Shown one piece after another: positions 16,350-26,252 of a stretch of 64,000 bases of DNA (the first letter of the stretch is position 1; each line of letters begins with the position of its first letter). The position numbers and the translations under genes are program-made. Location: assembly GCA_028818375.1 (NCBI GenBank), contig JAPPOB010000010.1:558001-622000 (forward strand), written 5' to 3'. The DNA is from Anaerolineaceae bacterium (GTDB lineage Bacteria; Chloroflexota; Anaerolineae; Aggregatilineales; Phototrophicaceae). The notes under the pieces were generated by a model that was not told the origin of the DNA, made no database searches, and worked only from the letters and a program-made list of their open reading frames with translations.

Positions 16350-19300
16350 GCCCCCACGGGCGGCACCTGCGCCTGCTGTAATTGTCGATTGAAGTCAGCC
16401 AGGGCGTCTCCCTCAAGTTCAAGGAAACTCGCCAGCACAGTCCGGATTTGCCCGTCGTACATCGCGTAAACTTCGTGCGCCTGGTCCGTCGGCCGATAGT
16501 CACCAGACGCCACGACCGGGGTCAGGGCCGCCAGTTTGCCCGCCAGTTGCATGCCATGGTTGAGGAAGTCCGGCCAGCCTGGCTTAAGGTCCGGCAACAT
16601 CAGTTCCTTCTCAATGTCCAGCACCTGGTCATGCAACTCCCTCGCCTTGTCGGATACATCCTCGCCCAGGTCCTCGCGTCCGGCCAGCGCGACAAGGTTG
16701 CTCCGCAAGCGGCGCATGCGATTCACGGCCCCGTGGGTCTCACTGAGCAAGTCGCGAATCTGCAGCAGCAGGTCAAACTGGGCGCGCAAATCCTCCGGCG
16801 GCGTGTCAGACAGCGGATCCAGGCGGATCTCAAGACCGGTTTCCAGAACCCGGTCCCCGGCCCTCAATCGAATGGAATAGCTGCCTGGCAGGGCCATGGG
16901 TCCGGCCACGTCTCCGGAATGAACGTCATGCGCCGCCAGCCGGGTCGCGTCTTCATAACGCAGGTCCCACACAAAGCGGTTCCAGCCGGCCCTGGCCGTC
17001 AGGAATACCTCTCTCGGCGCTTCCGGCGGCAATTCCTTTTGCGCCGCGCGCGTCTCATCGTCCATACTGCGAAAACTGCGGACGATGTGACCGGACTCAT
17101 CCAGCACCTCAATCCGTATGGGCTGCTCCAGGACCTCATTCAGCCACCAGGTGACGACCGCCCCTTTCGGCGGGTTGCAGCCGGAATCCAGGTAACTGCG
17201 CATGACCTGGTTTTCTTCCGACTTGTCTTCGGTGTAGGCCGCGACCACTCCCAGCGTGCCCATGTAAGTCTTGCCCGGCACGCCACCAAAGGCGCGCTCA
17301 AAGACCTTGGGCATCAGCCGAATGGCGGGACGTGGACTGAGCAGCGTCGTTTCGCCGGGCGGGGATTCCAGTTGGCGCAGGGCCGTCAGGTCATCGAGGA
17401 TCCAGAAAGAGCGACCGTGCGTCGCAGCGATGAGGTCGCTGCCCTTGACGAGCAGATCGTAGACCGGCGCGACCGGCAGATTGAGCTGCAAGGCCTGCCA
17501 CTCGTCGCCGCTGTTGAAGGAAATGTACACGCCGGTCTCACTGCCGGCATAGAGCAGCCCCGGCCGGCCCGGGTCTTCCCGAATGACACGTGTGAAATCG
17601 CCGGCACGAATGCCATTGTTGATTTGTTCCCAACTGACGCCATAGTCACTCGTGCGCCACAACATGGGGCGGGTGTCGTCCAGTTTGTAGCGCGTACAGG
17701 CCATCCACACCGTCGCTGCATCATGCGGCGAGGCCTCAATGGTTGAGACCAGCGTCTTCTCCGGCAGCTCCGGCGGTGTGATGTCCGCCCAGTTTTCCCC
17801 GCCGTCACGAGAGATGTGCACCAGTCCGTCGTCCGAGCCAGCCCACAGCAACCCCTTTTGCAGCGGAGATTCAGCCAGAGCGAATACCGTGGCGTAGGTC
17901 TCGGCGCCCACTGCCTCGCGGTTGACCGGACCGCCGCTGGCGATCAGGGTCTCCGGGTCCGCACAGGTGAGGTCCGGACTAATCTCCTCCCAACTCTGGC
18001 CCTCATTGGTGGAACGCATCACCTGGTTGCCGCCGATGAAAATCGTGTCCGGATCATGTGGCGATATGACGATGGGATAAGTCCAGGCGAAGCGGTATCG
18101 GTCCTTCGACGTGGGTTCGCCGCGCAGCGATTCGGGCCAGGTCGTGATCATGCGTATTTGCTGCGCGCCATGGTCGAAGCGCTGCAGGGAGTTGCCGCCC
18201 CCCGGGGAACTGCCGATAGCGCCCACGTAGAGAACGTCGGGGTTGTCCGGTCGAACGGCGATGTAACCGCTCTCACCGGTGCCGGCCGGCCAGCAGTCCC
18301 CCCAGGTGATGGAGGTGCGCGGGCTGCGCGAGGGCACGGCGACGCTGCTGTTGTCCTGCTGGGTGCCATATACGACGTAGGGATCGCGCGAATCGGCCGC
18401 CATTCGATAGAATTGGGCGGTGGGCTGGTTGAACTGCGTCGACCAGGTGGAGCCGCCGTTCAGCGAGACGCAGGCCCCACCGTCATTGCCCTGGACCATG
18501 CGCCGCGGATTGTTGGGGTCGATCCACAGATCGTGATTGTCGCCATGGGGCGTGGAAATCTGCTCGTAGTGGCGACCGCCGTCGATGGACTTCCACAGAT
18601 TGAGGTTGTTGACGTAGACCGTATCGCCATCCAGAGGGTCGGCCGTCAAATGCATGTAATACCAACCACGGGAGATCAGTTCATCATTGACGGCCACCTG
18701 CTCCCATGTGGCGCCGTAATCGTCGGAGCGAAACATGCCGCCTCCGCCCGTGGCTTCCATCAGGGCCCAGACGCGTCCGGAGCGCGCCGGCGAGGCGGCG
18801 ACGCCGATCTTGCCGCGGATGCCGTCCGGCAGGCCGGGGTTGCGCGAGATGTCCTGCCAACTGTCGCCGCCATCTTCGGACATCCACAGGCCGCTGTCGG
18901 GGCCGCCGCTCGAGATATCCCAGAAGTTGCGGTAGGCCTCCCAGAAGGCTGCGTAGATAATCCGGGGGTTGCCGACGTCGACGGACAGGTCAACCGCGCC
19001 GGCTTTCTCGCTCTTGAAGAGTACCTGGCGCCAGTTCTGTCCGCCGTCGACCGTCTTGTAGACGCCGCGTTCGCGGTTGGGCCCGAAGGCGTGTCCGAGG
19101 GCGGCCACCCAGGCGATATCCGGGTCATCAGGATGAATGCGCACCTTTGCGATGTGACGAGTGTCTTCCAGACCCAGATGCGTCCAGCTGCGACCAGCGT
19201 CGGTCGAGCGGTATACGCCATCGCCATGGGTCACGTCAAGTCGAATCGTCGTCTCGCCCGTGCCTGCATAGATGACGTTGGGGTCGGCCTCTGATACGGC

Positions 19301-19504
19301 CAGCGCCCCGACAGAAGCCGTGTTGAACCATCCGTCACTGATGTTCTGCCAGTAGGTGCCGGCGTCATCGCTCTTCCAAACGCCACCGGCGCAGGCGCCA
19401 AAGTAAAATACATTTTGTTGTCGCGGGTCTCCGGCCACCGCGACCACGCGACCGCCACGAAAGGGGCCAATACAACGCCATTCCAGCAACCCGTCCAGAT
19501 TCAT
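16346..19504 (-). CDS. Large BNR/Asp-box propeller protein (VPS10/GH74-like)
   Basis: 1052 residues built of many BNR/Asp-box repeats (S-x-D-x-G-x-x-W), for example SDDAGTYW, STDAGRSW, SEDGGDSW, SDDYGATW, STNEGQSW, SRDGGENW and TSDYGVSW, which fold into one or two seven-bladed propellers as in sortilin, GH74 and sialidases. After about residue 700 there is a beta-rich region, then a helical segment near the C-terminus. The N-terminus (MNLDGLLEWRCIGPFRGGRV) goes straight into the propeller with no signal peptide, although most relatives are exported. First gene of a three-gene operon with an MFS transporter. Catalytic activity cannot be claimed. Confidence 0.8.
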   Translation of the reverse strand: MNLDGLLEWRCIGPFRGGRVVAVAGDPRQQNVFYFGACAGGVWKSDDAGTYWQNISDGWFNTASVGALAVSEADPNVIYAGTGETTIRLDVTHGDGVYRSTDAGRSWTHLGLEDTRHIAKVRIHPDDPDIAWVAALGHAFGPNRERGVYKTVDGGQNWRQVLFKSEKAGAVDLSVDVGNPRIIYAAFWEAYRNFWDISSGGPDSGLWMSEDGGDSWQDISRNPGLPDGIRGKIGVAASPARSGRVWALMEATGGGGMFRSDDYGATWEQVAVNDELISRGWYYMHLTADPLDGDTVYVNNLNLWKSIDGGRHYEQISTPHGDNHDLWIDPNNPRRMVQGNDGGACVSLNGGSTWSTQFNQPTAQFYRMAADSRDPYVVYGTQQDNSSVAVPSRSPRTSITWGDCWPAGTGESGYIAVRPDNPDVLYVGAIGSSPGGGNSLQRFDHGAQQIRMITTWPESLRGEPTSKDRYRFAWTYPIVISPHDPDTIFIGGNQVMRSTNEGQSWEEISPDLTCADPETLIASGGPVNREAVGAETYATVFALAESPLQKGLLWAGSDDGLVHISRDGGENWADITPPELPEKTLVSTIEASPHDAATVWMACTRYKLDDTRPMLWRTSDYGVSWEQINNGIRAGDFTRVIREDPGRPGLLYAGSETGVYISFNSGDEWQALQLNLPVAPVYDLLVKGSDLIAATHGRSFWILDDLTALRQLESPPGETTLLSPRPAIRLMPKVFERAFGGVPGKTYMGTLGVVAAYTEDKSEENQVMRSYLDSGCNPPKGAVVTWWLNEVLEQPIRIEVLDESGHIVRSFRSMDDETRAAQKELPPEAPREVFLTARAGWNRFVWDLRYEDATRLAAHDVHSGDVAGPMALPGSYSIRLRAGDRVLETGLEIRLDPLSDTPPEDLRAQFDLLLQIRDLLSETHGAVNRMRRLRSNLVALAGREDLGEDVSDKARELHDQVLDIEKELMLPDLKPGWPDFLNHGMQLAGKLAALTPVVASGDYRPTDQAHEVYAMYDGQIRTVLASFLELEGDALADFNRQLQQAQVPPVGA

Positions 19505-19703
19505 TTTGCCTCCACCTGCGATGACGACGATATGCCTGACCGGCCGGCCCTGCGCCTGTCCACGACCCTCAGGTGCCCCGCGACATTTGCCACGCCTGCC
19601 GGCAGCCGGACATGGACGTCAGCCCGCACGCCAGGTCTGCCTACCTTCTGACCGAACAGACGTGGCGCAGGCCTGCGTCCGCCCGCATCATGCGCGTGCA
19701 TGA

Positions 19704-20474
19704 TTACAGACGCCCGCCATCAATGGGCAGGACCTGGCCGGTGACCCAGCCTGCGTGTTCAGATGCAAGGAACACGACGCCGTGAGCGATGTCAGCCGGA
19801 CTGCCGAGACGCCTGAGGGCCAGGCTATCGATCAGCGCGCGCTGTCCCTTCGCCCCCATGTCATGCCACTGCTTTTCGGAAGTCGGGTTTGATCTCACAA
19901 AGCCGGGGGCAATGTTGTTGACCGTAATTCCCCAGGGGCCCAGTTCCCAGGCCAGTTGTCGCGTCAAATGTATCTGTGCCGCCTTGGCGGCGGCATAGGC
20001 CTGTACCCCTGTCATGCTGGGACGTAACCCCGCGCCGCTGGAGATGTTCACGATGCGGCCATATCCTGCCCGTTTCATGCCTGGCGTCACCGCCTGGCTC
20101 ATCCAGAAGACCGCGCGCAGATTGACTTCAAGAACGCTGTCCCAGTCCTTCCCGTCGATTTCCTCAAGAGGACGGCCCACCTGCCCCAACACACCGCCGG
20201 CGTTGTTGACCAGCACCTGCACCGGCTTCCCGTCGCTGCTGACTTCGCTCACGAAATCCTGCACTTCGGCCCGTTTCCTCACATTGACTGTGCGGGCCTC
20301 GCAGAGGCCGCCCGCCCCCTTTACCAACGAGCAAGTTTCCCTGACCTCGTCGTTCAGAATATCGCAGGCCCAGACTGCAGCGCCCAGGCCCGCAAATGCC
20401 TGGGCGATGGCTCTGCCAAAGCCGTGTGCGGCTCCGGTGACAATCACCCTTTGTCCGGAAAAGTCGTACTGCAT
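19704..20474 (-). CDS. SDR family oxidoreductase (FabG-like)
   Basis: 256-residue classical short-chain dehydrogenase/reductase. The cofactor motif TGAAHGFGRAIA is at residues 12-23, NNAG near 90, the catalytic Ser in ISSGAG and the YxxxK pair in QAYAAAKAA. The C-terminus (GQVLPIDGGRL) is typical. It is the last gene of a minus-strand set with a ketopantoate-reductase-like gene 3 bases upstream. The 199 bases between it and the propeller gene show no convincing gene or signal. The substrate is unknown. Confidence 0.9.
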   Translation of the reverse strand: MQYDFSGQRVIVTGAAHGFGRAIAQAFAGLGAAVWACDILNDEVRETCSLVKGAGGLCEARTVNVRKRAEVQDFVSEVSSDGKPVQVLVNNAGGVLGQVGRPLEEIDGKDWDSVLEVNLRAVFWMSQAVTPGMKRAGYGRIVNISSGAGLRPSMTGVQAYAAAKAAQIHLTRQLAWELGPWGITVNNIAPGFVRSNPTSEKQWHDMGAKGQRALIDSLALRRLGSPADIAHGVVFLASEHAGWVTGQVLPIDGGRL

Positions 20475-20477
20475 GGG

Positions 20478-21488
20478 TCAGGATAGCGTTCCGGCCAGTT
20501 CATCGACGTTTGAGCGCGCCAGCGAACGCTGGCCACTCTCAATTTCGTGGATCATCGCCTTCATGCGACGTGTCAGGGGCATGGCATGGCCCCGGGCCGC
20601 TCCGGCGGCCAGGACCTGCTCATACATGACGACTTCCGTCGGGCGCTTGCGCAGGACCAGGTCACGCCAGATGCCGCTGTGTGTCTTGGCTGAACGCCGG
20701 TTGAAGGCCACCATGTCCTCCAGCGAGCGTTCGGCGTCCTGTTCGCAGCTGCCTAGCAGGATGGCCCGCGGGTCAAAGCCGTTGAATGCTTCGGGCCGAA
20801 TCCCCCCGGCGCAGGCGACCGCCAGCACTTCACGGGCGATGGCCGCATAGATGTCCCGGTGCTGCCTGTTGGCCAATGCGTCCGCAATGGAGTCATTGGT
20901 CAGCGCGGTCACAAAGAGCATCGCGCCGTAGGCTTCCTTGCTCCACAGATAGCCAAAGATGTTATCCGAGATGCGGGCGTCCTCTTCAAAGGCGAGCAGT
21001 GCCGAACGCAAGGCCTGTACGCGTTGGGACATGCCACCGTCGAGTTCACCGACCACCACGGCGCCGCGACCTCCGTAGTGGATGACGCCTGGTTCCAGAT
21101 AGTCCGCCCCAAAATTGACGAATGCGCCCATCGCCCGTTCCTCACCAAGGGCTTCGGCGATCAAAACTTCGTTCAGTCCGTTTTGCATCGAGACGACGAA
21201 ACCCTCTGAAGCAACAAAAGGCGAAAGGTCTTTCAGCGCCTTTACCGTGTCCTGCGACTTCACACAGAGCAACACCACCGGATAATTGCCGGTGAGTTGT
21301 TCAGGGAGGCACGCACGCACGCGCGTGCGAAAAGACGCCACTGGCCCACAGATTTCCAGCCCCCTGTCCTGCATGGCGGCGACGTGCGCCGTTTCGCGGT
21401 CGACCAGGGTGACGTCATGACCGGCTGCGGCAAGTTGTGCGCCAATGCAACCACCGATGGCCCCTGCGCCGATGACCAGCAGTTTCAT
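20478..21488 (-). CDS. 2-dehydropantoate 2-reductase family protein (PanE/ApbA-like)
   Basis: 336-residue NAD(P)-dependent reductase. The Rossmann motif GAGAIGGCIGAQLA is at residues 7-20, followed by the two-domain layout of the family with the C-terminal helical domain containing the ATLDSxxSM-like equivalent (THSGIWRDLVLRKRPTEV). Housekeeping PanE makes pantoate, but the surroundings (SDR, M14 carboxypeptidase) and the divergent C-terminal motif suggest a catabolic paralogue. It overlaps the upstream M14 gene stop by 4 bases and is followed after 3 bases by the SDR. Confidence 0.75.
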   Translation of the reverse strand: MKLLVIGAGAIGGCIGAQLAAAGHDVTLVDRETAHVAAMQDRGLEICGPVASFRTRVRACLPEQLTGNYPVVLLCVKSQDTVKALKDLSPFVASEGFVVSMQNGLNEVLIAEALGEERAMGAFVNFGADYLEPGVIHYGGRGAVVVGELDGGMSQRVQALRSALLAFEEDARISDNIFGYLWSKEAYGAMLFVTALTNDSIADALANRQHRDIYAAIAREVLAVACAGGIRPEAFNGFDPRAILLGSCEQDAERSLEDMVAFNRRSAKTHSGIWRDLVLRKRPTEVVMYEQVLAAGAARGHAMPLTRRMKAMIHEIESGQRSLARSNVDELAGTLS

Positions 21489-22585
21489 TTGCCCGACCCG
21501 ATGACCACATTCAACGCCTCAATACAGGAACGCCCGAAGCGCATGCAACCGTCCGCCAGCAGGGAATCACTGAAACCCGGCACTTCCGGGAAGGGCAGCT
21601 CCAGCGTCCACGCAGGGCAGCCGAAGGTGGTCGCAATAAAGTTGACGGACATGCCGGCTTTGGCGGCGTCCTCCCCTTCGATACCTACGGGCGGTGGTTG
21701 CAATTCCGGTTGCAGGCGCGCCAGTTCCAGCACAAAGTGCAGGGCCTTGCGCGCAGCCACAGGGTCCAGATGTACGGCCGAAGGAACGACCCAGATGTAG
21801 GGACGCGTCTCGTCGCCGTGAAGGTCAATGAAGTAGTCGACCCCATCATGCTCAACCGCCCGCTTGATGGCCGCCACTTCCGGGCTGGCGCTGGCCGCCT
21901 CCTTCCAGTCTCGGTTCAGGTCAACGCCGTCGGCATTGGCGCGCAGATTCCCCAGCGCGCTGCCGTCCGGATTGGCATTGGGAATCACCGAAATGGTTGT
22001 CCTGGCCTTCAGCTCCGTGGCTACTTCGTCATCCTGATCCAGCAGGCGACGGACCAGGCCCTCGGCTGCCCATTCGGCCATGGGCTCACCGGCATGCTGT
22101 CTGGCGATGACCCAAATGCGCTCACCTCCGGTCTCTTCGCCAAACACCAGCATGTCCAGCGACCGGTCCTGTACGGAACGACCGATCGAACGCCGTTCCA
22201 CACCCTGTGTCCCCGTCGCAACCGTAAGCAGGGCCCGCCGGCGCGTTTCAGGATAGGGAACAAAAAAGGCGTAGCTGGCCGTTTCCGGGGCCCTTTCGTG
22301 GGTGAAGGTCAGTACGCCATTCACATAGTTCGTGGGCAATCGCTGCCAGTTTATGTGGTCCGCTGAAGCCAGCACACGGTAACGGGGCCACGCGCCCGGA
22401 TAACTGGCGTGGGCGGCATTGCCGATTGCAAACTGGCGCTTCTCACCAGCAACGCCCTCCGCCCGAAAATAGAACCACTGGAAAAAGGGCGCGTTGCTGT
22501 CCGGTCGGATTCTTAGTGACGCCGAAGGTCCCTTCACATTGTCAACGATGACGTTGCCACCGTCGAAATCTGCCGTTATTTCCAT
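21485..22585 (-). CDS. M14 family zinc carboxypeptidase
   Basis: 366 residues: an N-terminal beta-sandwich domain (about 1-115) like that of cytosolic carboxypeptidases, then an M14 peptidase domain. Zinc ligands are in QHAGEPMAEW (His164, Glu167) and the His of DLHGDE, with substrate-binding NPDG and LNRDW segments and a C-terminal TLELPFP carrying the likely catalytic Glu. The start at 22585 begins the domain cleanly; the frame extends further upstream without recognisable protein. No signal peptide, so cytoplasmic. First gene of an operon with the reductase and SDR, divergent from the binding-protein gene at 22757. Confidence 0.82.
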   Translation of the reverse strand: MEITADFDGGNVIVDNVKGPSASLRIRPDSNAPFFQWFYFRAEGVAGEKRQFAIGNAAHASYPGAWPRYRVLASADHINWQRLPTNYVNGVLTFTHERAPETASYAFFVPYPETRRRALLTVATGTQGVERRSIGRSVQDRSLDMLVFGEETGGERIWVIARQHAGEPMAEWAAEGLVRRLLDQDDEVATELKARTTISVIPNANPDGSALGNLRANADGVDLNRDWKEAASASPEVAAIKRAVEHDGVDYFIDLHGDETRPYIWVVPSAVHLDPVAARKALHFVLELARLQPELQPPPVGIEGEDAAKAGMSVNFIATTFGCPAWTLELPFPEVPGFSDSLLADGCMRFGRSCIEALNVVIGSGK

Positions 22586-22756
22586 GGCCCGAGCTCCACA
22601 TGTACTGGCGCAAAGCGTAGACCATGCGCACGGGTCGCGCAAACCTCCCGCATCTGGCGCTTTCCCGGTCGGCAAGTATACTTCCTGGCGGGAACCGGCC
22701 CTGGCGCAGACCTGCCTGGGCTTTGGTTCCGCCCATTGCATTAACGGAGGAAATTT

Positions 22757-24433
22757 ATGAGACCTGTGGTACGAGTCGCGATTCTGTTGCTGGTGTCACT
22801 GATGTCCCTGACGCCGGCGGTCGCCGACGGTCATCTGATGACCTTTGCAGCGCCCGACTGCGACTATGGTGGAAATCTCGCCTCAATTGAGGCGGTCGAT
22901 GCCCACACCGTTCGCGTTACGCTCTGCAATCCGGACGCCATCTTCGATCAGGAAATGGCCAGCCTCGGCCTGTCCATCCACCCCGGTGAGTATCTGGAGA
23001 CGACCGGCGGCACCGGTGACCTGCTGACCAACCCGATCGGCACCGGCCCGCTCAAAATGGTCAACTGGGACCAGGGCAACGAGATCGTCTATGAACGCTT
23101 CGACGATTACTGGGGCGAACCCTCGATCGAGGATACGGTCATTCTGCGCTGGAGCGCGGAAGCGGCTGCCCGCGCCACCGAGTTGCGTGCCGGCACCATC
23201 GACGGCATGAAGTTCGCCAACCCTGGCGATTTCCAGGTCTTCCGCGAAGACCCCAACTACACCCTGATCGACATCCCGCCCCTGACCGGCGTCTATATCG
23301 GCATTAGCAACTACTTTTCGCCGCTGGACGACGTGCGCGTGCGCAGGGCCATCTCCATGTCGATCAATCGCAATCGCATCGTCGACAATTTCTTCCCGGA
23401 GGGCTCGCCGCTGACGCCCGATTTTGTGCCGCCGGCGGTCTTTGGCCACGTCCCGGATATCGGCGCACCGGACTATGACCCGGACATGGCGCAGGCCCTG
23501 CTGCAGGAGGCCGCCGATGAGCTTGGTTTCTCCCTGCCGCTGAACAGCGTCACCGACCGCCGCAGCGGCGAGGAACGGCCGCTGACGCTGACCTGGCGCG
23601 ACGTGGTGCGCGCCTATCTGCCCACGCCCGGCATCATCGCCAATGATTTGCAGGCCCAACTGGCCATGACCGGCATCGAGGCCGACGTCCAGGTGATGGA
23701 ATCGGGCGCCTTCATCGGCTCCTCGCTCTCCGGCAATGAGCCGCTGCACCTGCTGGGCTGGCATGCGGACTTCCCGGATGCCTCCAACTTCCTGACCTGC
23801 TGCCTGGGCGAAAACCTGCACCAGTTCGGCGACCCCTATCCCGACATCTACGAACCGCTGGTCGCCGCCGGCCAGGAACTCGAACCGGCCATTCGCCAGG
23901 AACTCTTCCGTGAAGTCGCGGCCGGCATCGAGGCGAACGTGCCCTGGGTGCCCTTCGGCCACGCTGGCGCCGCCGACGTCTGGCAGGCGCGCATCATGGG
24001 CGTCCACCCTGGCGTGCTGGACGGCACCGAGCAGTTTGCTCGCGTCGAGGACCCGGACGACAACAACATCATCTATATGCAGGACGCCGAGCCGATTTCG
24101 CTCTACTGCAACGACACCTTCGACGGCGAGTCCTTCCGCGCCTGCCATCAGGTGCAAGAGTCGCTACTGGACTTCTCCCTGGGCGGTGTGGACGTGGTGC
24201 CGGGCCTGGCCGAAAGCTGGGAAGTTTCTGACGATGGCCTCGTCTGGACCTTCTACCTGCGCCAGGGCGTGAAATTCCATGACGGCTCGGACTTCGACGC
24301 CAACGACGTGGTGACCACATGGCAGGCCGCCGGCGATGCCTGCAGCCCGCTGCATACCGGTACCGGCGAGGGTTTCGCCATTTACCTCACCATTTTCCAG
24401 CAATTCGTCAACGCCGACATGGACTGCGGCTAG
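22757..24433 (+). CDS. Family 5 substrate-binding protein with circularly permuted domain order
   Basis: 558 residues. A Sec signal peptide (about 1-23, AVA|DG) is followed at once by what is normally the middle of the SBP_5 fold: [14 protein letters not shown] (43-56), then PIGTGPLKM (about 92-100), the C-lobe ([31 protein letters not shown]). The segment that should come first, with [25 protein letters not shown] (480-494) and [15 protein letters not shown] (504-518), is instead at the C-terminus from about residue 436. Both halves are complete and in one frame with no stop, so this is not a frameshift. Compare the normal order in the proteins at 12453 and 36783. AACGGAGG lies before the ATG. 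No partner permease is on the same strand; an OppB/OppC pair lies convergently at 25314-27337. Confidence 0.85.
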   Translation: MRPVVRVAILLLVSLMSLTPAVADGHLMTFAAPDCDYGGNLASIEAVDAHTVRVTLCNPDAIFDQEMASLGLSIHPGEYLETTGGTGDLLTNPIGTGPLKMVNWDQGNEIVYERFDDYWGEPSIEDTVILRWSAEAAARATELRAGTIDGMKFANPGDFQVFREDPNYTLIDIPPLTGVYIGISNYFSPLDDVRVRRAISMSINRNRIVDNFFPEGSPLTPDFVPPAVFGHVPDIGAPDYDPDMAQALLQEAADELGFSLPLNSVTDRRSGEERPLTLTWRDVVRAYLPTPGIIANDLQAQLAMTGIEADVQVMESGAFIGSSLSGNEPLHLLGWHADFPDASNFLTCCLGENLHQFGDPYPDIYEPLVAAGQELEPAIRQELFREVAAGIEANVPWVPFGHAGAADVWQARIMGVHPGVLDGTEQFARVEDPDDNNIIYMQDAEPISLYCNDTFDGESFRACHQVQESLLDFSLGGVDVVPGLAESWEVSDDGLVWTFYLRQGVKFHDGSDFDANDVVTTWQAAGDACSPLHTGTGEGFAIYLTIFQQFVNADMDCG

Positions 24434-24452
24434 TTCTGTCACGCTGATTTTT

Positions 24453-24479
24453 GCGCCGGGTCGCCTGTCGGCCCGGCGC
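24453..24479 (+). terminator. Stem-loop after the permuted binding-protein gene
   Basis: GCGCCGGG (24453-24460) pairs with CCCGGCGC (24472-24479), 20 bases after the stop, without a T-run. It separates the binding protein from the isomerase gene. Confidence 0.5.
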
Positions 24480-24499
24480 TGTCGCGTAGGGGAGGGCAC

Positions 24500-25285
24500 A
24501 TGATCAAATTCGGCGTCTGTCAATGGATTATGGACCGCAGGGGCGTTGGCGCCTTGCCACGCGCCGCAGAGCTCGGCTTTGCAGGCATTCAGCTGGGCAT
24601 CGCCGAAGATGACCTGGAAATACGGCAGCCAGCCCTGCAAGGAGCTTACCTGCAGGCTGCGGAAGAGACCGGCGTTGAGATCGTTGGCTTCGGCATCAAT
24701 ACCATGAACATCCTGCCGCTATACAGCCCGCCGGACAGCGAAAAGGGCCGACGTTGCCGGGACCTGTTGCGCAGCGCGCTTGATACGGCGCTGGCCATGG
24801 GCGTTGGCCTGGTGTATTGCCCCAGCTTCTTTGAAGCCGAGATTCGCAACGACGATCAGCTGGAGCGGGCCGCCGCCATGCTTCGCCAGGGCTGCGAGTA
24901 CATTGAAAACCAACCGGTGCTGCTGGCCAGCGAAAACACGCTTGACGTCGCCAGCACCCGGCGCCTTGTTGATCTGGTGGACCACCCTTCCCTGCGCGTC
25001 CTCGTCGACAGTTACAACCCGGTACTGTACGGTCACCTCGCCGCTGACCTGGTGCGCGAGTTGCCCACTCCCCTGCTGGGCAACCAGGCGCATGCCAAGG
25101 ACGGCCAGGACCAGGTGATGGGCAACGCCCCTCTCGGGAGTGGCGAGGGCCATTTCCGGGAGTTTGTGCAAGCATTGAAAGAGGTCGCCTTCGAGGGCTG
25201 GCTGATCTCCGAGACGGATTACCGCAACAACGCCGATACCCTCGCGGCCGCGGACCTCGCCACCTTGCGCGCCCTGACGACCTGA
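24500..25285 (+). CDS. Sugar phosphate isomerase/epimerase (xylose isomerase-like TIM barrel)
   Basis: 261-residue TIM-barrel protein of the AP endonuclease 2/xylose-isomerase-like family. Segments expected for metal-binding Glu, Asp and His are present: ASENTLDV, VDSYNPVLYGH, NQAHAKDG and, at the end, LISETDYRN. GGGGAGG lies about 5 bases before the ATG. Such proteins isomerise or epimerise sugars, ketoses or inositols; the substrate is not fixed by sequence. It follows the permuted binding-protein gene by 66 bases and may be co-transcribed. Confidence 0.75.
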   Translation: MIKFGVCQWIMDRRGVGALPRAAELGFAGIQLGIAEDDLEIRQPALQGAYLQAAEETGVEIVGFGINTMNILPLYSPPDSEKGRRCRDLLRSALDTALAMGVGLVYCPSFFEAEIRNDDQLERAAAMLRQGCEYIENQPVLLASENTLDVASTRRLVDLVDHPSLRVLVDSYNPVLYGHLAADLVRELPTPLLGNQAHAKDGQDQVMGNAPLGSGEGHFREFVQALKEVAFEGWLISETDYRNNADTLAAADLATLRALTT

Positions 25286-25313
25286 GCCGCGCCGTTCCGG
25301 GCTCCTGGACTGG

Positions 25314-26252
25314 CTAGTTGCGATTCAGGCGCGGGTCCAGCGCGTCACGCATGCCATCGCCCAGCAGGTTAAATCCCAGCACCGTGATCATGATGGCGAT
25401 GCCCGGGAAGAACACCAGATGTGGCGACGTAAACACGTAATTCCGCGATTCGCTCAGAATCTGGCCCCACTCCGGCGTCGGTGGCTGGGCGCCCAGCCCC
25501 AAAAAGGACAGCGCCGCCGCGTCCAGAATGGCCGTGCCGATCCCCAGTGTGCCCTGCACGATGATGGGTGTGACGGCGTTTGGCAGGATGTGCGCGAAGA
25601 TGATGCGCAGCGGGCCGGCGCCCACCGCCTGCTCCGCCGTGACGAATTCCTGCTCCTTGAGCGACAGCACGCTGGCGCGCATCAAACGCGCGTACTGGGG
25701 GATGAAGGTGATCGTGATGCCCAGCAGCGCGTTGGTCAGGCCCGGCCCCAGAATCGTAACAATCGAGATAGCCAGCAGAAGCGCAGGAAAAGCCATGACC
25801 ACGTCCATCAGGCGCATGATGACGTCTTCCGTCCGGCCTCCGGCGTAACCAGCCACCAGACCCAGCAGCGTACCGGTCACGATAGACAGGGAAATCGTGA
25901 TAACGCCGACCGAAAGCGACGTGCGCGTCCCGAATATCACCCGGCTGTAGAGATCGCGGGCGTTGAGATCGAGCCCCATGTAGTGCAGGGTGCCTTCGCA
26001 GCCCAGCAGCGGGATGCAGGGGGCCTTCGCCTGCAGGCGACCGGTTTCGCCGGGTTGGCCGATCATCGACAGGATGGGATCGTGCGTGGCGACCAGGGGC
26101 GCGGCCAGCGCGACAAGAATGAGCAGGCCGATGACGAGCATGCCGGCGATGGCCGAGGGGTTGCGGCGGAGGTTGCCGAGCGCCTCCAGCCACAGGCTCT
26201 GCGAGCCGGCGCGACGCCCCCTGGTCCGCAGCGATGCTGTGCCCGGCGCCAT
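25314..26252 (-). CDS. Peptide-type ABC transporter permease (OppC/DppC-like)
   Basis: 312 residues with the DppC layout: N-terminal basic tail, first helix, periplasmic loop with MGLDLNARDLYSRV, then five helices. The docking loop reads EFVTAEQAVGAGPLRIIFAH and the C-terminus MRDALDPRLNRN. Its ATG shares one base with the stop of the OppB-like gene (TGATG), so the two are coupled. A TGA-TGA-like tail lies 28 bases from the convergent isomerase stop at 25285. Confidence 0.9.
   Translation of the reverse strand: MAPGTASLRTRGRRAGSQSLWLEALGNLRRNPSAIAGMLVIGLLILVALAAPLVATHDPILSMIGQPGETGRLQAKAPCIPLLGCEGTLHYMGLDLNARDLYSRVIFGTRTSLSVGVITISLSIVTGTLLGLVAGYAGGRTEDVIMRLMDVVMAFPALLLAISIVTILGPGLTNALLGITITFIPQYARLMRASVLSLKEQEFVTAEQAVGAGPLRIIFAHILPNAVTPIIVQGTLGIGTAILDAAALSFLGLGAQPPTPEWGQILSESRNYVFTSPHLVFFPGIAIMITVLGFNLLGDGMRDALDPRLNRN

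Noticed and set aside
19505..19703. Short frames with a CxxC (CHACRQPD) between the propeller gene and the SDR
   Set aside because: Competing frames on both strands are equally open, none has a ribosome site or homology I can name, and the readable part is about 40 residues. It was left as a 199-base intergenic stretch without assigned function.
22757..24433. Frameshift or fusion of two partial binding-protein genes
   Set aside because: The frame is continuous, each family element appears once, and both halves complement each other, so permutation explains it better than a chimera of two different proteins.
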